From positions 1-31,182 of the forward strand of contig CALCLY010000028.1 of NCBI GenBank assembly GCA_937966555.1: 31,182 bases of DNA. The letters run 5' to 3'. A program made the translations under genes and the position numbers. Each line of letters starts with the position of its first letter. Positions within the stretch are counted from its first letter, which is position 1. Under the pieces are notes generated by a model, which did no database searches, was not told the DNA's origin, and worked only from the letters and a program-made list of their open reading frames with translations. Shown here one piece after another: positions 9,448 to 18,076 of this stretch. Source of the stretch: CALCLY01 sp900552775. Lineage in GTDB: Bacteria > Bacillota > Clostridia > UMGS1883 > UMGS1540.

Positions 9448-11994
9448 TTGATTAAAAAAAGTATTTCATTGATTATTATATTATGTCTGGTTTTCGGCAT
9501 GACGGCTTTTGCGGATTCCGACGCAGCATACGACTATGATATTTCTTTGCTGCGCGGGCTTGAGATTACAGCTGACACCGCCTCGGATACCGTTACAAGA
9601 GCGATGTTTTGTCAATACGTTTCAAACATCATAAACTATAGGATGAAGCCTCAAAACAAAAACGGACGCTTCAGCGACATGTCCGAAACACATCCAAACA
9701 GCGGAGCTGTGTATAATCTTTTTGAAAGAGGGTATATCTCGGGTAAAAGTGAAACATCATTTGACCCCGATTCGCCGATTTTATATGAACAGGCATTAAA
9801 GATTTTATTAAATGCGGCAGGCTTCGGCGTTTTGGCAGACAGCTACGGTGATTATCCCGTAAACTATCTGAGAATAGGCTCGGAATACGGCTTTACTAAG
9901 GGGACGGCAAAAAAGGTCGGTGATGAACTGACAACGGGTGAAGCGGCGGCTTTTCTGTCAAATGCCTTAAAGCAGCCGGTCCCCGTGCAAAGCGGCTTCG
10001 GCGGTGAGCGCAGCTTTTCTCTCGACGGTGAGAAAACCATGCTTTCCGAATTTATGGGAATAAAAAAGATAAGCGGTATAATGACGGACAACGGCATAGC
10101 TTCGCTTACGGGAAGCAGCAGTGTGCGTGAAAAATATGTGAAAATAAACGGCAATGAGCTTTTTGCCGGGGAAAATTCGTATGTTTCATATCTCGGATGC
10201 CTCGTTGATGCGTATGCTGCTAATGATGACGAGAAAAAAATAATTTATCTGGCTTGCAATGAAAGAAATAAAATTCTTTCCGTATCCGCCGAAACAATTC
10301 TTGACGAAGATAAAAGCTTTTCAATAAATAAAATAGTTTACGAAGATATAAAAGGCGGAATAAAAACGGCTAAAATAAGTCCGGATGCGGATTTTATCCT
10401 GAATAATTCGACGCTTTTGGATGTAACAAAGAAAGATATTTCCATAGATTGCGGAGAGCTTATTCTTATTGATAACAACGGTGACGGAATAAACGAGGTT
10501 GTACTTATCAAAAAGCCTGTGATTTGCTCTGTCAGCGGAGTTGACGCAAACAACGGAAAGCTTTTTCTGAGCGGAGGAGAGGCTGCATTGAATCTTCGCG
10601 ACGCGGCTTTCATGTCGATAACAAAAAATGGAAAAATTATAAGTATTTCGGATATATCAAAGGATGACGTGATAAAAGCATACGTAAACGCCGATGAAGA
10701 CATATACGAAATCAGCGTAATTACAAGAAAGATTACGGGCGCCGTCAATTCTGTCGGAAATCACGGAAGCTATGTTGAAATAAGCGGGGCGATGTATACT
10801 GTTCTGAATAAAGACCTTATTTCCTCAAGTATGTTAAACGGCGTATATACATTCCTGCTTGACGACGAAGGAAAAATAGTGGATGTAAAAGGCTTTTCTC
10901 ATTCGGAGGCAAAGGTTGCAATGCTCAGAGACGCAAAAGTAAAAAAGAATTTAAACGGCAGCCTTCAGTTAAAGCTTTTGGGCTGTGACGGTGAGATTTT
11001 TATTTTATCCTGTGCAAAAAAGCTTATGATAGATTCCGATTCAAGCATGAGCGCTGGTGAGGCGGAGACATACCTTTGCGCCAATGCAAAAAACAAGCTT
11101 ATAAAATATGAGCTTGACATAAACGGAGAAATAAATGAAATAAAGACGGCTTATGAAGGCAAAAGCATGCCTGACGATAAAATCGGTGAGCTTCAAATGT
11201 ACCAGGGCGGAGAAAAGCTTCAGTATTCCGGCTCGCAGAATTGTTTTGGAGGAAAAATTCTTATTTCAGGCGATACAAAGATATTTTTAATACCGGCAAG
11301 CTCAGATGAAGAAGAAAAGTTCAGAGTTTCCGATATTAGCTTCTTCAATCACACAAGCTCGTATTTTATAGACGCTTATACCATCGGAATTGAAAACGGG
11401 TTTGCGGAATATGTTATATGTAAAAACGAAGAGGAGCAAACATACACAAACAAGGATAACCCTGTTTTGGTTGACAAAATCGTAAAAACTTTATCGGAAA
11501 ACGGTGAAGTAGAGCTTTGCCTCAAGGGTTACGGCGTTTCGAGGGAGGTTTCGTACGCAGTTAAAAATACGGACGCTATCAAGGATATAAGACAGGGCGA
11601 TGTAATAAGATGCGTTCTTGATGTAAACGGCAAAATAATCTTTGCAAAAAAAGTTTATGACGGACAGACAAAAAAGCTTGTCAGCGAAACGAACGGCGTA
11701 TATTTCAGCGACACCAGAAGCGCTGCTTTAAACGTTTATTCGAAATTCGGCAAGATTATATCTGTTACAACGCTTGACCCGTTAACGGCGAAAAAGGAAG
11801 CTGTTCTTAAAAATGCGGAATATTTTAATCTCGGAAATGTGAAGGTTTATATGTACGACAAATCCAAAAGCAATCCCATTGAGGCTTCGCAGATTGATGA
11901 AATAAAAGCTTTTTGCGATACAAACGAGGATTTTTCAAGGATTTATATGTTTACCTACAGTTCTATCCCGAGAATCATTGTGGTGTACAAATAA
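9448..11994 (+). CDS. Large exported beta-rich protein with degenerate N-terminal SLH repeats
   Basis: The start is probably the TTG at 9448, one base after the previous stop, with GGTGAT (9438-9443) as ribosome binding site; a GTG at 9439 is in frame but has its purine run too close. The protein is about 848 residues. It has a signal peptide (ends near MTAFA), then three SLH-like segments (about 27-180) where RFSDMSETHPNSGAVYNLF is the most recognisable. The TRAE positions read TRAM, LYEQ and TTGE, so two of three are poor. The remaining 660 residues are beta-rich, with many short Asp/Asn/Gly turns and no cysteine pattern or enzyme motif I recognise; they read like successive small beta barrels. 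It may be an S-layer-like or scaffold protein, with N-terminal anchoring instead of the C-terminal arrangement next door. Confidence 0.7.
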   Translation: MIKKSISLIIILCLVFGMTAFADSDAAYDYDISLLRGLEITADTASDTVTRAMFCQYVSNIINYRMKPQNKNGRFSDMSETHPNSGAVYNLFERGYISGKSETSFDPDSPILYEQALKILLNAAGFGVLADSYGDYPVNYLRIGSEYGFTKGTAKKVGDELTTGEAAAFLSNALKQPVPVQSGFGGERSFSLDGEKTMLSEFMGIKKISGIMTDNGIASLTGSSSVREKYVKINGNELFAGENSYVSYLGCLVDAYAANDDEKKIIYLACNERNKILSVSAETILDEDKSFSINKIVYEDIKGGIKTAKISPDADFILNNSTLLDVTKKDISIDCGELILIDNNGDGINEVVLIKKPVICSVSGVDANNGKLFLSGGEAALNLRDAAFMSITKNGKIISISDISKDDVIKAYVNADEDIYEISVITRKITGAVNSVGNHGSYVEISGAMYTVLNKDLISSSMLNGVYTFLLDDEGKIVDVKGFSHSEAKVAMLRDAKVKKNLNGSLQLKLLGCDGEIFILSCAKKLMIDSDSSMSAGEAETYLCANAKNKLIKYELDINGEINEIKTAYEGKSMPDDKIGELQMYQGGEKLQYSGSQNCFGGKILISGDTKIFLIPASSDEEEKFRVSDISFFNHTSSYFIDAYTIGIENGFAEYVICKNEEEQTYTNKDNPVLVDKIVKTLSENGEVELCLKGYGVSREVSYAVKNTDAIKDIRQGDVIRCVLDVNGKIIFAKKVYDGQTKKLVSETNGVYFSDTRSAALNVYSKFGKIISVTTLDPLTAKKEAVLKNAEYFNLGNVKVYMYDKSKSNPIEASQIDEIKAFCDTNEDFSRIYMFTYSSIPRIIVVYK

Positions 11995-12014
11995 TTTATT
12001 AAGGAGGATGCGAA

Positions 12015-13280
12015 ATGATGAAGAAAAAAACGGTTTTAAAGATATTGACTGTTATTTTGAGTTGTTTCGCATTTTCCTCATCCGTTTCGGGCAGCGAGGT
12101 TTATATTAATTTTGAAGGTGAAGACACTTGTGTCGAAAATATTTTGCTTGATCCCACCTTGAAAACATGGAAAAACAAAATGCTTGAGCTTTCCAAAACT
12201 CCTTTCAGGGTATATAATCTTAAACAAAATAACGGATGCTCTCTTGAATTTGATATTTGCTTTGAGGAAAAAGCAAAACCTGTTATTGAAGAATATATGC
12301 GTGTAAACAGGATAAATACAATATCAAACAGACTTTTTTGCACTGAATCGCCGAATTTTGAAAATTCAAAAGAAATGTTGGCTGTGCAGTATTCAAGTTC
12401 CTCTGATAAAATAACGCTGTTTGTTTCCTCTGATGCGGCGGCAAAGAGGAGCGAGGCATCATTGCTTGATTTCGGAAAAAAGTATCATATTAAATATACA
12501 AAGGCTTCAGAGAGCGGATATGTTGATTTTTCAGTTGACGGAGAAAGACGGCTTTGTACAGATAAATTCAATTTTACATATCCCGCAAAAGAGTGTAATT
12601 TTGTCTTTTACAATCCTTTTTCGGCGAGCGGTGCGGGAATGCTGCTTGATAATGTGAAAGTAAAATCGTTTGACGTTGATAACGGTCTGTTCATACGAAG
12701 AGGAAGCCTTGAAAACGGATTTAAAGGAGTAGACATAAATGTCTCTCCGACATTTGTTTTCAATCACAGAATTGACCCGTTTAAGGTTTGCTGTACCTTA
12801 AACGGAGACGGCGGCAACATAAAGGAGCTTAAGGTAAACGGAAACGAGCTTACGGTTTTCTTTAAAAGACCGCTCGAATACGGAAATTACTATTCGCTTT
12901 CCTTTGAAGGAACCGCGGATATATACGGATATGAATTTTCGGGCGCGCCCATTAAATTTACCTCAAGCAGCGGTATTTATCTTGTTTCCGAGCGCCTTGA
13001 AGACAAGGGCGGTCAAACGGTTTTCAATTTATCTGCCGGAGACGAATTTGCTTACAAGGCGGAATATTTGAATAAAACCGAAAAAAACGCAGCGGCGGAT
13101 TATATCATCGTTTTATATGACGGAAGCAAAATTTCGCAGCTTTTTACGGGAAAAATTATGATTTTGCCCGGTGAGAAGGCGGAATACAGTAAAAAAATTA
13201 AAATAAAAAATGAACCGGGTAAATATACATTTAAAGCCTTCTACTTTAAAGAACTTGAAAATTTGACGGGGATTTATTAA
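12015..13280 (+). CDS. Exported protein: jelly-roll domain, Ig-like domain, short C-terminal module
   Basis: This is the third small jelly-roll/Ig protein of the cluster, 421 residues. AAGGAGG (12001-12007) sits seven bases before the ATG at 12015. A signal peptide covers about 1-27. A concanavalin A-like domain spans about 28-220 and ends in LLLDNVKV. An Ig-like domain follows at about 228-320. A C-terminal beta module ends in KAFYFKELENLTGIY, matching the FWKNSNELQPYS-type tails of the two proteins at the start of the operon, but the chain stops right after that motif. No catalytic residues are recognisable. The stop is about 20 bases before the rhamnosidase start, so they are probably co-transcribed. 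Glycan binding is inferred. Confidence 0.72.
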   Translation: MMKKKTVLKILTVILSCFAFSSSVSGSEVYINFEGEDTCVENILLDPTLKTWKNKMLELSKTPFRVYNLKQNNGCSLEFDICFEEKAKPVIEEYMRVNRINTISNRLFCTESPNFENSKEMLAVQYSSSSDKITLFVSSDAAAKRSEASLLDFGKKYHIKYTKASESGYVDFSVDGERRLCTDKFNFTYPAKECNFVFYNPFSASGAGMLLDNVKVKSFDVDNGLFIRRGSLENGFKGVDINVSPTFVFNHRIDPFKVCCTLNGDGGNIKELKVNGNELTVFFKRPLEYGNYYSLSFEGTADIYGYEFSGAPIKFTSSSGIYLVSERLEDKGGQTVFNLSAGDEFAYKAEYLNKTEKNAAADYIIVLYDGSKISQLFTGKIMILPGEKAEYSKKIKIKNEPGKYTFKAFYFKELENLTGIY

Positions 13281-13298
13281 GAAAATGTGGTGAATGAA

Positions 13299-15416
13299 TT
13301 GATAAAAGATGCATCGTGGATAATTCCCGAATGGATTGTGTCAGGCGATAATGACTGTCCTCTTTTTAATAAAAAAATAAAGCTTGACAAAGGGTATGTT
13401 AAAGCATTTATATCTCTTACCGCGGCGGGCGTATATTACGCAAAGGTCAACGGAAAAGATATCGGCCGTTTTTTTATGGCGCCGGGTTGGACAAATTATT
13501 CAAAAAGGCTTCAGTATCAGACATATGATATCACGGAGCTTTTACATGAGGGAGATAACATATTTGAAATTATTGTCGGAAACGGGTGGTTCAGAGGCAA
13601 AATAGCGGGTTTTGCCGGCGAGCTTAATTATCCTGCGGCATTGATAAGCGAAATTGTTATTAATTATCCGGATAAAAAAGAATATATATACACTGATAAA
13701 TCATGGAATGTAAAAAAAAGCAAGATTCGCTTTTCCGACATATATGACGGAGAGATTTATGACGCGTGCTTTGAAAGCGACGAGTATGACGTGCTTGTAA
13801 GCGATAAAATAAATAAGAATACGTTGATTTTGCAGGAAGGCGAAATAGTTTGCGAGCATGAGCGTATTGCGCCCGTAAGAGATTTCATAACGCCAAAAGG
13901 CGAACGCGTTTTGGATTTCGGACAGGAAATCACGGGTATTGTTGAATTTTGTACCGATGCCGAAAAAAATCAAACAGTTGAGCTTTCGTTTGCCGAGGTG
14001 CTTGATAAGGAGTGGAATTTTTATAACGATAATTACCGCTCCGCAAAGTGTATTTACAAGTATATATGCAAAAGAGGAAAACAAAGCTACAAGCCGAAAA
14101 CGAGTTTTTACGGCTTCAGATACGTAAGAGTTGACAGCGCTCCGGAAAACACCGATTTTTATGCGATTGCCATATATTCAGATATAAAAAGGAGCGGATA
14201 TTTAAAAACCGAACACGAAAAGCTGAATAAATTATTCGAAAATATTGTATGGGCACAAAAGTGTAATTTTTTGGATGTACCCACAGATTGTCCCCAAAGA
14301 GACGAGCGTCTTGGTTGGACGGGTGACGCACAGGTATTCTGTAAAACGGCAATGTATCAGTTTGACACAAAAAAATTTTTCGTCAAATGGCTGAACGATA
14401 TGAAAAGCACCCAGCGTGAGAACGGGAAAATTCCGCAAACTGTTCCCGAAAAATTTTCTCCGGATAATCCTGCATCGGCGGCATGGGGTGACGCAGCGGT
14501 GATTATACCGTGGACGCTTTATGAAATGTATGGTGATTTATCGGTTTTAAAGCAGTTTTTTCCGATGATGTACGGATGGATAAAGTATATCGAAAACAAC
14601 AGTACTGAAAAAAACCTGTGGACAGGGCATTTCTGCTTCGGAGATTGGCTTGCTCTTGACAGCAACAACGGCGATTATAAAGGTGTTTCGGACACGAATT
14701 TTATTTCGAGCGCTTTTTACAAATATTCGGTTTCTATTGTAAAAAAAGCGGCAAAAGAACTGGGCTACAATTATAAAATATTCGAAAAAAAAGAAAATGA
14801 TATTCGTGATGCATTTATAAAGAGATTTCCGCAATGTCACACTCAAACCGAGTATTCATTGGCGCTATATTTTGATTTGACTGACAAAAAAGTTGAGTTT
14901 GCTAAAGACCTGGCAAGTCTCATATGCCTGAATCAATGTATGCTTAAGACGGGTTTTGTCGGAACTCCGTACATACTTTTTGCATTGAGCGAAAACGGAT
15001 ATTCTCATTTGGCATATACGCTTTTGCTCAGAGAGGAATACCCCTCATGGCTTTATTCGGTAAACAAGGGAGCAACCACCATATGGGAGCATTGGGACGG
15101 AATTAAGCAAAACGGCACCTTTTGGAGCGCCGATATGAATTCCTTCAATCATTATGCCTACGGTGCCGTGGCTCAATGGATTTTTTCCGTTGCCGCAGGA
15201 ATTGTAATTGATGAAAGCGGATTAAAAATCAGGCCTGTACCCGACAAAAGACTCGGCTCGCTTTCCGCCGAATATGATTCGCGCTTCGGAAAGATAAAAA
15301 CGCATTGGCACTATGAAGGAAATAAGACGGTTTATGAAATAACTGTGCCAGTTGACTGCCTTGTTACAATAGACGGTGAGGAGATTAAAGTGCGCCGGGG
15401 CAAGCATACGTTTTAG
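13299..15416 (+). CDS. Alpha-L-rhamnosidase, GH78 family, predicted cytoplasmic
   Basis: It hydrolyses terminal alpha-L-rhamnose from oligosaccharides. The TTG at 13299 is favoured because GGTGA (13289-13293) lies five bases upstream; GTGs at 13287 and 13290 are in frame but lack a good site. The protein has about 705 residues. An N-terminal beta domain binds sugar (YYAKVNGKDIGRFFMAPGWT, typical of rhamnosidase N domains). A concanavalin-like domain follows (VLDFGQEITGIVEF). The (alpha/alpha)6 barrel contains PTDCPQRDERLGWTGDAQ near residue 330, holding the acidic catalytic cluster, and TTIWEHWDG near residue 597, whose Glu is the likely base. NSFNHYAYGAVAQWIF leads into the C-terminal beta domain. 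No signal peptide is present, unlike the genes before it, so it should act on imported fragments. Its stop overlaps the convergent AraC gene. Confidence 0.93.
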   Translation: MIKDASWIIPEWIVSGDNDCPLFNKKIKLDKGYVKAFISLTAAGVYYAKVNGKDIGRFFMAPGWTNYSKRLQYQTYDITELLHEGDNIFEIIVGNGWFRGKIAGFAGELNYPAALISEIVINYPDKKEYIYTDKSWNVKKSKIRFSDIYDGEIYDACFESDEYDVLVSDKINKNTLILQEGEIVCEHERIAPVRDFITPKGERVLDFGQEITGIVEFCTDAEKNQTVELSFAEVLDKEWNFYNDNYRSAKCIYKYICKRGKQSYKPKTSFYGFRYVRVDSAPENTDFYAIAIYSDIKRSGYLKTEHEKLNKLFENIVWAQKCNFLDVPTDCPQRDERLGWTGDAQVFCKTAMYQFDTKKFFVKWLNDMKSTQRENGKIPQTVPEKFSPDNPASAAWGDAAVIIPWTLYEMYGDLSVLKQFFPMMYGWIKYIENNSTEKNLWTGHFCFGDWLALDSNNGDYKGVSDTNFISSAFYKYSVSIVKKAAKELGYNYKIFEKKENDIRDAFIKRFPQCHTQTEYSLALYFDLTDKKVEFAKDLASLICLNQCMLKTGFVGTPYILFALSENGYSHLAYTLLLREEYPSWLYSVNKGATTIWEHWDGIKQNGTFWSADMNSFNHYAYGAVAQWIFSVAAGIVIDESGLKIRPVPDKRLGSLSAEYDSRFGKIKTHWHYEGNKTVYEITVPVDCLVTIDGEEIKVRRGKHTF

Positions 15417-16342
15417 GGGCGATGCGGCTTGTCTCCGTTTGCTTTTCTGTATTCAAGCGGCATAACGCCGTAGGTCTTTTTAAAAATATTATAAAAATTA
15501 CTTGTTGAACTGTAGCCTACCTGCTGTGATATTTCTGTGACGGACAAATCTGTTGTCCGCAGTAATGTCGCAGCTTTTCTCATTCTGACCTGAATAAGAA
15601 GCCTGTAAAACGTGCAGCCGTATTCCTTAAGTATAATGCGGCTTATCTGTTTTGTACTTAAATGAAGCATATTTGCAATTTCCTGCAACGAAATATTTGA
15701 ATTGTAATATGTATTTATTATATTATCTATTGTAAAAAGTCGTCTTGAATTGCTGTCAAGAACGGCAGGTGTTTTCGGCGTAAATGTCGATTTATCAATT
15801 GCATCGGTTGCCGAAAAAATTTTCATTAACAGGTTGAAGAAAACAGATGACTGATACAAAACATCGTTGGCAATATCCGCGGCAGACCTTAAAGTAAGAT
15901 CAAGGAAGAGCGGATATAAGTTGTTGCAGCCCGACAAAAACAAATATGGCTCGGAAAATTGCATACTGATTTTTTGAAAAAGATCATTGTCCGTACGAAG
16001 TGAATTTTTTTCAAACATAAAGTTTAAAACCGAATTTTTATGCTTTGCATTTTGTTTGGACGCCAGAAGGTGGTGCACAAGAGGGGAAATGCATATCATA
16101 TCGCCGCGTTTTAAGGTTTTTGCTTCATTTTCAAACTCTATTACAAGCTCAACGTCGTCCGTAAAGACATAAAAAACCTCGTAATAATGATGGTAATGCA
16201 TGACTGTGGACATGGATTTCAGAGGTGTTGAATTCGGCTCATTTATTGTTTCGAGAATTTGAGTGAATTTAACGTTTTCGATATTGAAAACAAACTCGTT
16301 CATCGGATGAATATTATATTCGTAAGGTTCCGATTTTTTCAT
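15413..16342 (-). CDS. AraC-family transcriptional regulator
   Basis: This 309-residue regulator probably senses a sugar through an N-terminal cupin domain and binds DNA through a C-terminal double helix-turn-helix. The start is the ATG at 16342, with GAGGTG eight bases upstream; the open frame runs further up but crosses the promoter. The N-terminal half has the cupin look (MHYHHYYEVFYVF, then RGDMICISPLVHH). The last 100 residues hold the AraC fold: ISLQEIANMLHLSTKQISRI, then LSVTEISQQVGYSSTSNFYN and FKKTYGVMPLEYR. It lies tail to tail with the rhamnosidase and the stops overlap by four bases. It is the only regulator in the window, so control of the surface operon or the oxidoreductase is a fair guess but no operator is identified. 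Confidence 0.9.
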   Translation of the reverse strand: MKKSEPYEYNIHPMNEFVFNIENVKFTQILETINEPNSTPLKSMSTVMHYHHYYEVFYVFTDDVELVIEFENEAKTLKRGDMICISPLVHHLLASKQNAKHKNSVLNFMFEKNSLRTDNDLFQKISMQFSEPYLFLSGCNNLYPLFLDLTLRSAADIANDVLYQSSVFFNLLMKIFSATDAIDKSTFTPKTPAVLDSNSRRLFTIDNIINTYYNSNISLQEIANMLHLSTKQISRIILKEYGCTFYRLLIQVRMRKAATLLRTTDLSVTEISQQVGYSSTSNFYNIFKKTYGVMPLEYRKANGDKPHRP

Positions 16343-16370
16343 AAGACACACACCTCTTTCTTTATAATTT

Positions 16371-16399
16371 ATTTTATCATAAAACGTATTTGTTGTCAA
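16371..16399 (-). promoter_or_regulatory. Sigma-A promoter for the AraC regulator
   Basis: On the minus strand a perfect TTGACA (-35, 16399-16394) is followed by 17 bases and TAAAAT (-10, 16376-16371). The -10 lies 28 bases upstream of the AraC start codon, which leaves a short leader containing the GAGGTG ribosome binding site. This is the closest match to a consensus housekeeping promoter in the window. Confidence 0.8.
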
Positions 16400-16567
16400 T
16401 TAAACTTCGTTTTGCATAAGGACATTTCTTTTTATATATGTCTTGAGATGAACTTAAAACTTTAACTAAAACGAACAAAATCGAAAACGCATATAGAAGT
16501 GTGTCCCAAAACGGTTTTTTTGATTATAACTCAATGTAATCATTTTTTGGTAAAACAAAAAAGCAAG

Positions 16568-16603
16568 CCCCCGAAAGATTAAGCTTAATTTAACTTTCGG
16601 GGG
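16568..16603 (-). terminator. Intrinsic terminator downstream of the oxidoreductase gene
   Basis: A perfect ten-base-pair stem (CCCCCGAAAG at 16568-16577, CTTTCGGGGG at 16594-16603) encloses a 16-base AT-rich loop holding the palindrome TTAAGCTTAA. Read on the minus strand, the stem is followed after five bases by six T residues (16562-16557), so termination of oxidoreductase transcripts before the AraC promoter is likely. Plus-strand reading gives only AACCTTTTC, so it is weaker that way. The remainder of the 16400-16818 gap has no gene I can support. Confidence 0.7.
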
Positions 16604-16818
16604 AACCTTTTCAAAAATAATTATAGGTTGAGGTATAACGTGCAAGCTCCTTTAGGTGTTATTCCTCAGGCTGATCTGATTATCCGTGTGAAATTTGCGC
16701 GGTTTGTCCCATAAGGTGCACAGGCAAGAAATAAACTCTTGTCATTTCTTACTTCGCCGCCGAGAGAAATTTAATTATTCTTTGCAGCGGTACAGAACGG
16801 CGGACCGGATAACCCATA

Positions 16819-18054
16819 TTAATCAAGCGAAAATTCGAGCTCGGATTTTTTCTTTGCGAATTTAATCCATTTTCCGTTTGTAAAGTCTGGTATAGGCTGA
16901 GGAGCTCCGCCGCAGGCTATCGAAGCCTCCGATATTGCGCTTATCGACATCCATGCCGCTGTGTCATATACATCGATGGGTGTCTGCGCTTTTTTTGAAA
17001 CTGCCTCGAAAAAGCCGGAGAGAACCATAAAGTCCATTCCGTCATGGCCTGCTTTTGCGGCGGGCTCTTTATATTTTTTCCAAAGTGAGTGCATGTGTGT
17101 TTTGCGGTATTCCTCAGCGTTCCCCCAAAGATTTTTAGCGTTGAATTCATTTTTTTCGTTGTGGTGTACGCTGTCTATATAAACCGTATCGGTATCCTCC
17201 ATATATGAACCCTTTGTACCGCGTACGGTAAATTGCCTTGAATACATTTTGGGAAGAGTTGTGTCAAGCGTCAGTGTAATTGTTTCGCCGCCCGCACATT
17301 TTATAACGGTTGTAACAATATCGCCCTGTGCAAAACGTGTGTTTGCAAGCTCTCCGTATTTATCGAGGTTATCCGATATATACTGATGCATGCCGACAGC
17401 CTTTGATGCGGTGCTCGTGAGAGAAACCATTCGGTTTCCGCGGTTTATATTAAGAACCTTGGCAATCGGGCCGAGTTCGTGCGTCGGATAGTTTTCACAG
17501 CATCTGAGAGCATAGTTTCTCAGTCTGTAATGTCTGTTTATGTTTCCGCCGGCAATTTCATATCTCAAATCGTGGCAATATCCGCCGGCGCAGTGAACTA
17601 TTTCTCCGAAAAGACCTTCGCGTACCATATTAAGAACCATAAGCTCCGTTTGTCCGTAGCAGCAATTTTCAAGAAGCATGCACGGCACGCCTGTGCGCTC
17701 ATAAGTGTGTACAAGACGGAAGCAGTCGTCAACGGAATATGCTCCGCCAACTTCCATTGCTGCGTATTTTCCGCTTTCCATTGCGGCGCATGCTACGTCA
17801 ATATGAGATTCCCAAGCGCAGAAAATCATAACTGCATCTATATCTTCTTTTTTAATAACTTCTTTATAGTCAGTTGTTTTAAAAGGCTTTTTGTTTTGCG
17901 CTTCGAAAACAAGCTTTGCCGCGGCTTCCGCTCTGTCTTCATATTCATCGCATACAGCAGCGACTTCAACATTTTTCTGTGTTTCAAGAATACACTTTGT
18001 CATTGCTTCGCCTCTGTTGCCGAAGCCTATAATTCCAATTCGAATTTTATTCAT
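16819..18054 (-). CDS. Gfo/Idh/MocA-family oxidoreductase, GH109-like
   Basis: This NAD(P)-dependent sugar-active enzyme has 411 residues. Three ATGs lie near the start; the one at 18054 is chosen because AAGGAG is nine bases upstream of it. The N-terminus is a Rossmann fold (IRIGIIGFGNRGEAM). The middle carries LENCCYGQTELMVLNMVREG, then GGYCHDLRYEI and NYPTHELGPIAKVLNINRG. That pattern matches the branch containing GH109 alpha-N-acetylgalactosaminidases, where NAD stays bound and the Tyr (YxHDLR) and His (PTHxLGP) serve in a redox-assisted glycosidase reaction. So it may be a glycosidase or a sugar dehydrogenase; the sequence alone does not settle it. There is no signal peptide, so it is cytoplasmic. 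It has its own promoter and terminator and is probably a single-gene unit. Confidence 0.85.
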   Translation of the reverse strand: MNKIRIGIIGFGNRGEAMTKCILETQKNVEVAAVCDEYEDRAEAAAKLVFEAQNKKPFKTTDYKEVIKKEDIDAVMIFCAWESHIDVACAAMESGKYAAMEVGGAYSVDDCFRLVHTYERTGVPCMLLENCCYGQTELMVLNMVREGLFGEIVHCAGGYCHDLRYEIAGGNINRHYRLRNYALRCCENYPTHELGPIAKVLNINRGNRMVSLTSTASKAVGMHQYISDNLDKYGELANTRFAQGDIVTTVIKCAGGETITLTLDTTLPKMYSRQFTVRGTKGSYMEDTDTVYIDSVHHNEKNEFNAKNLWGNAEEYRKTHMHSLWKKYKEPAAKAGHDGMDFMVLSGFFEAVSKKAQTPIDVYDTAAWMSISAISEASIACGGAPQPIPDFTNGKWIKFAKKKSELEFSLD

Positions 18055-18076
18055 ATTCATCATCTCCTTGTAATGC

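Noticed and set aside
16495..16515. The phrase GTGTCCCAAAACGG looks like an insertion sequence end
   Set aside because: No matching inverted end, target duplication or transposase fragment is found nearby.
16640..16714. A 25-codon open frame starting GTG in the intergenic gap
   Set aside because: It is very short, has no ribosome binding site and no recognisable sequence, so chance is the simplest explanation.
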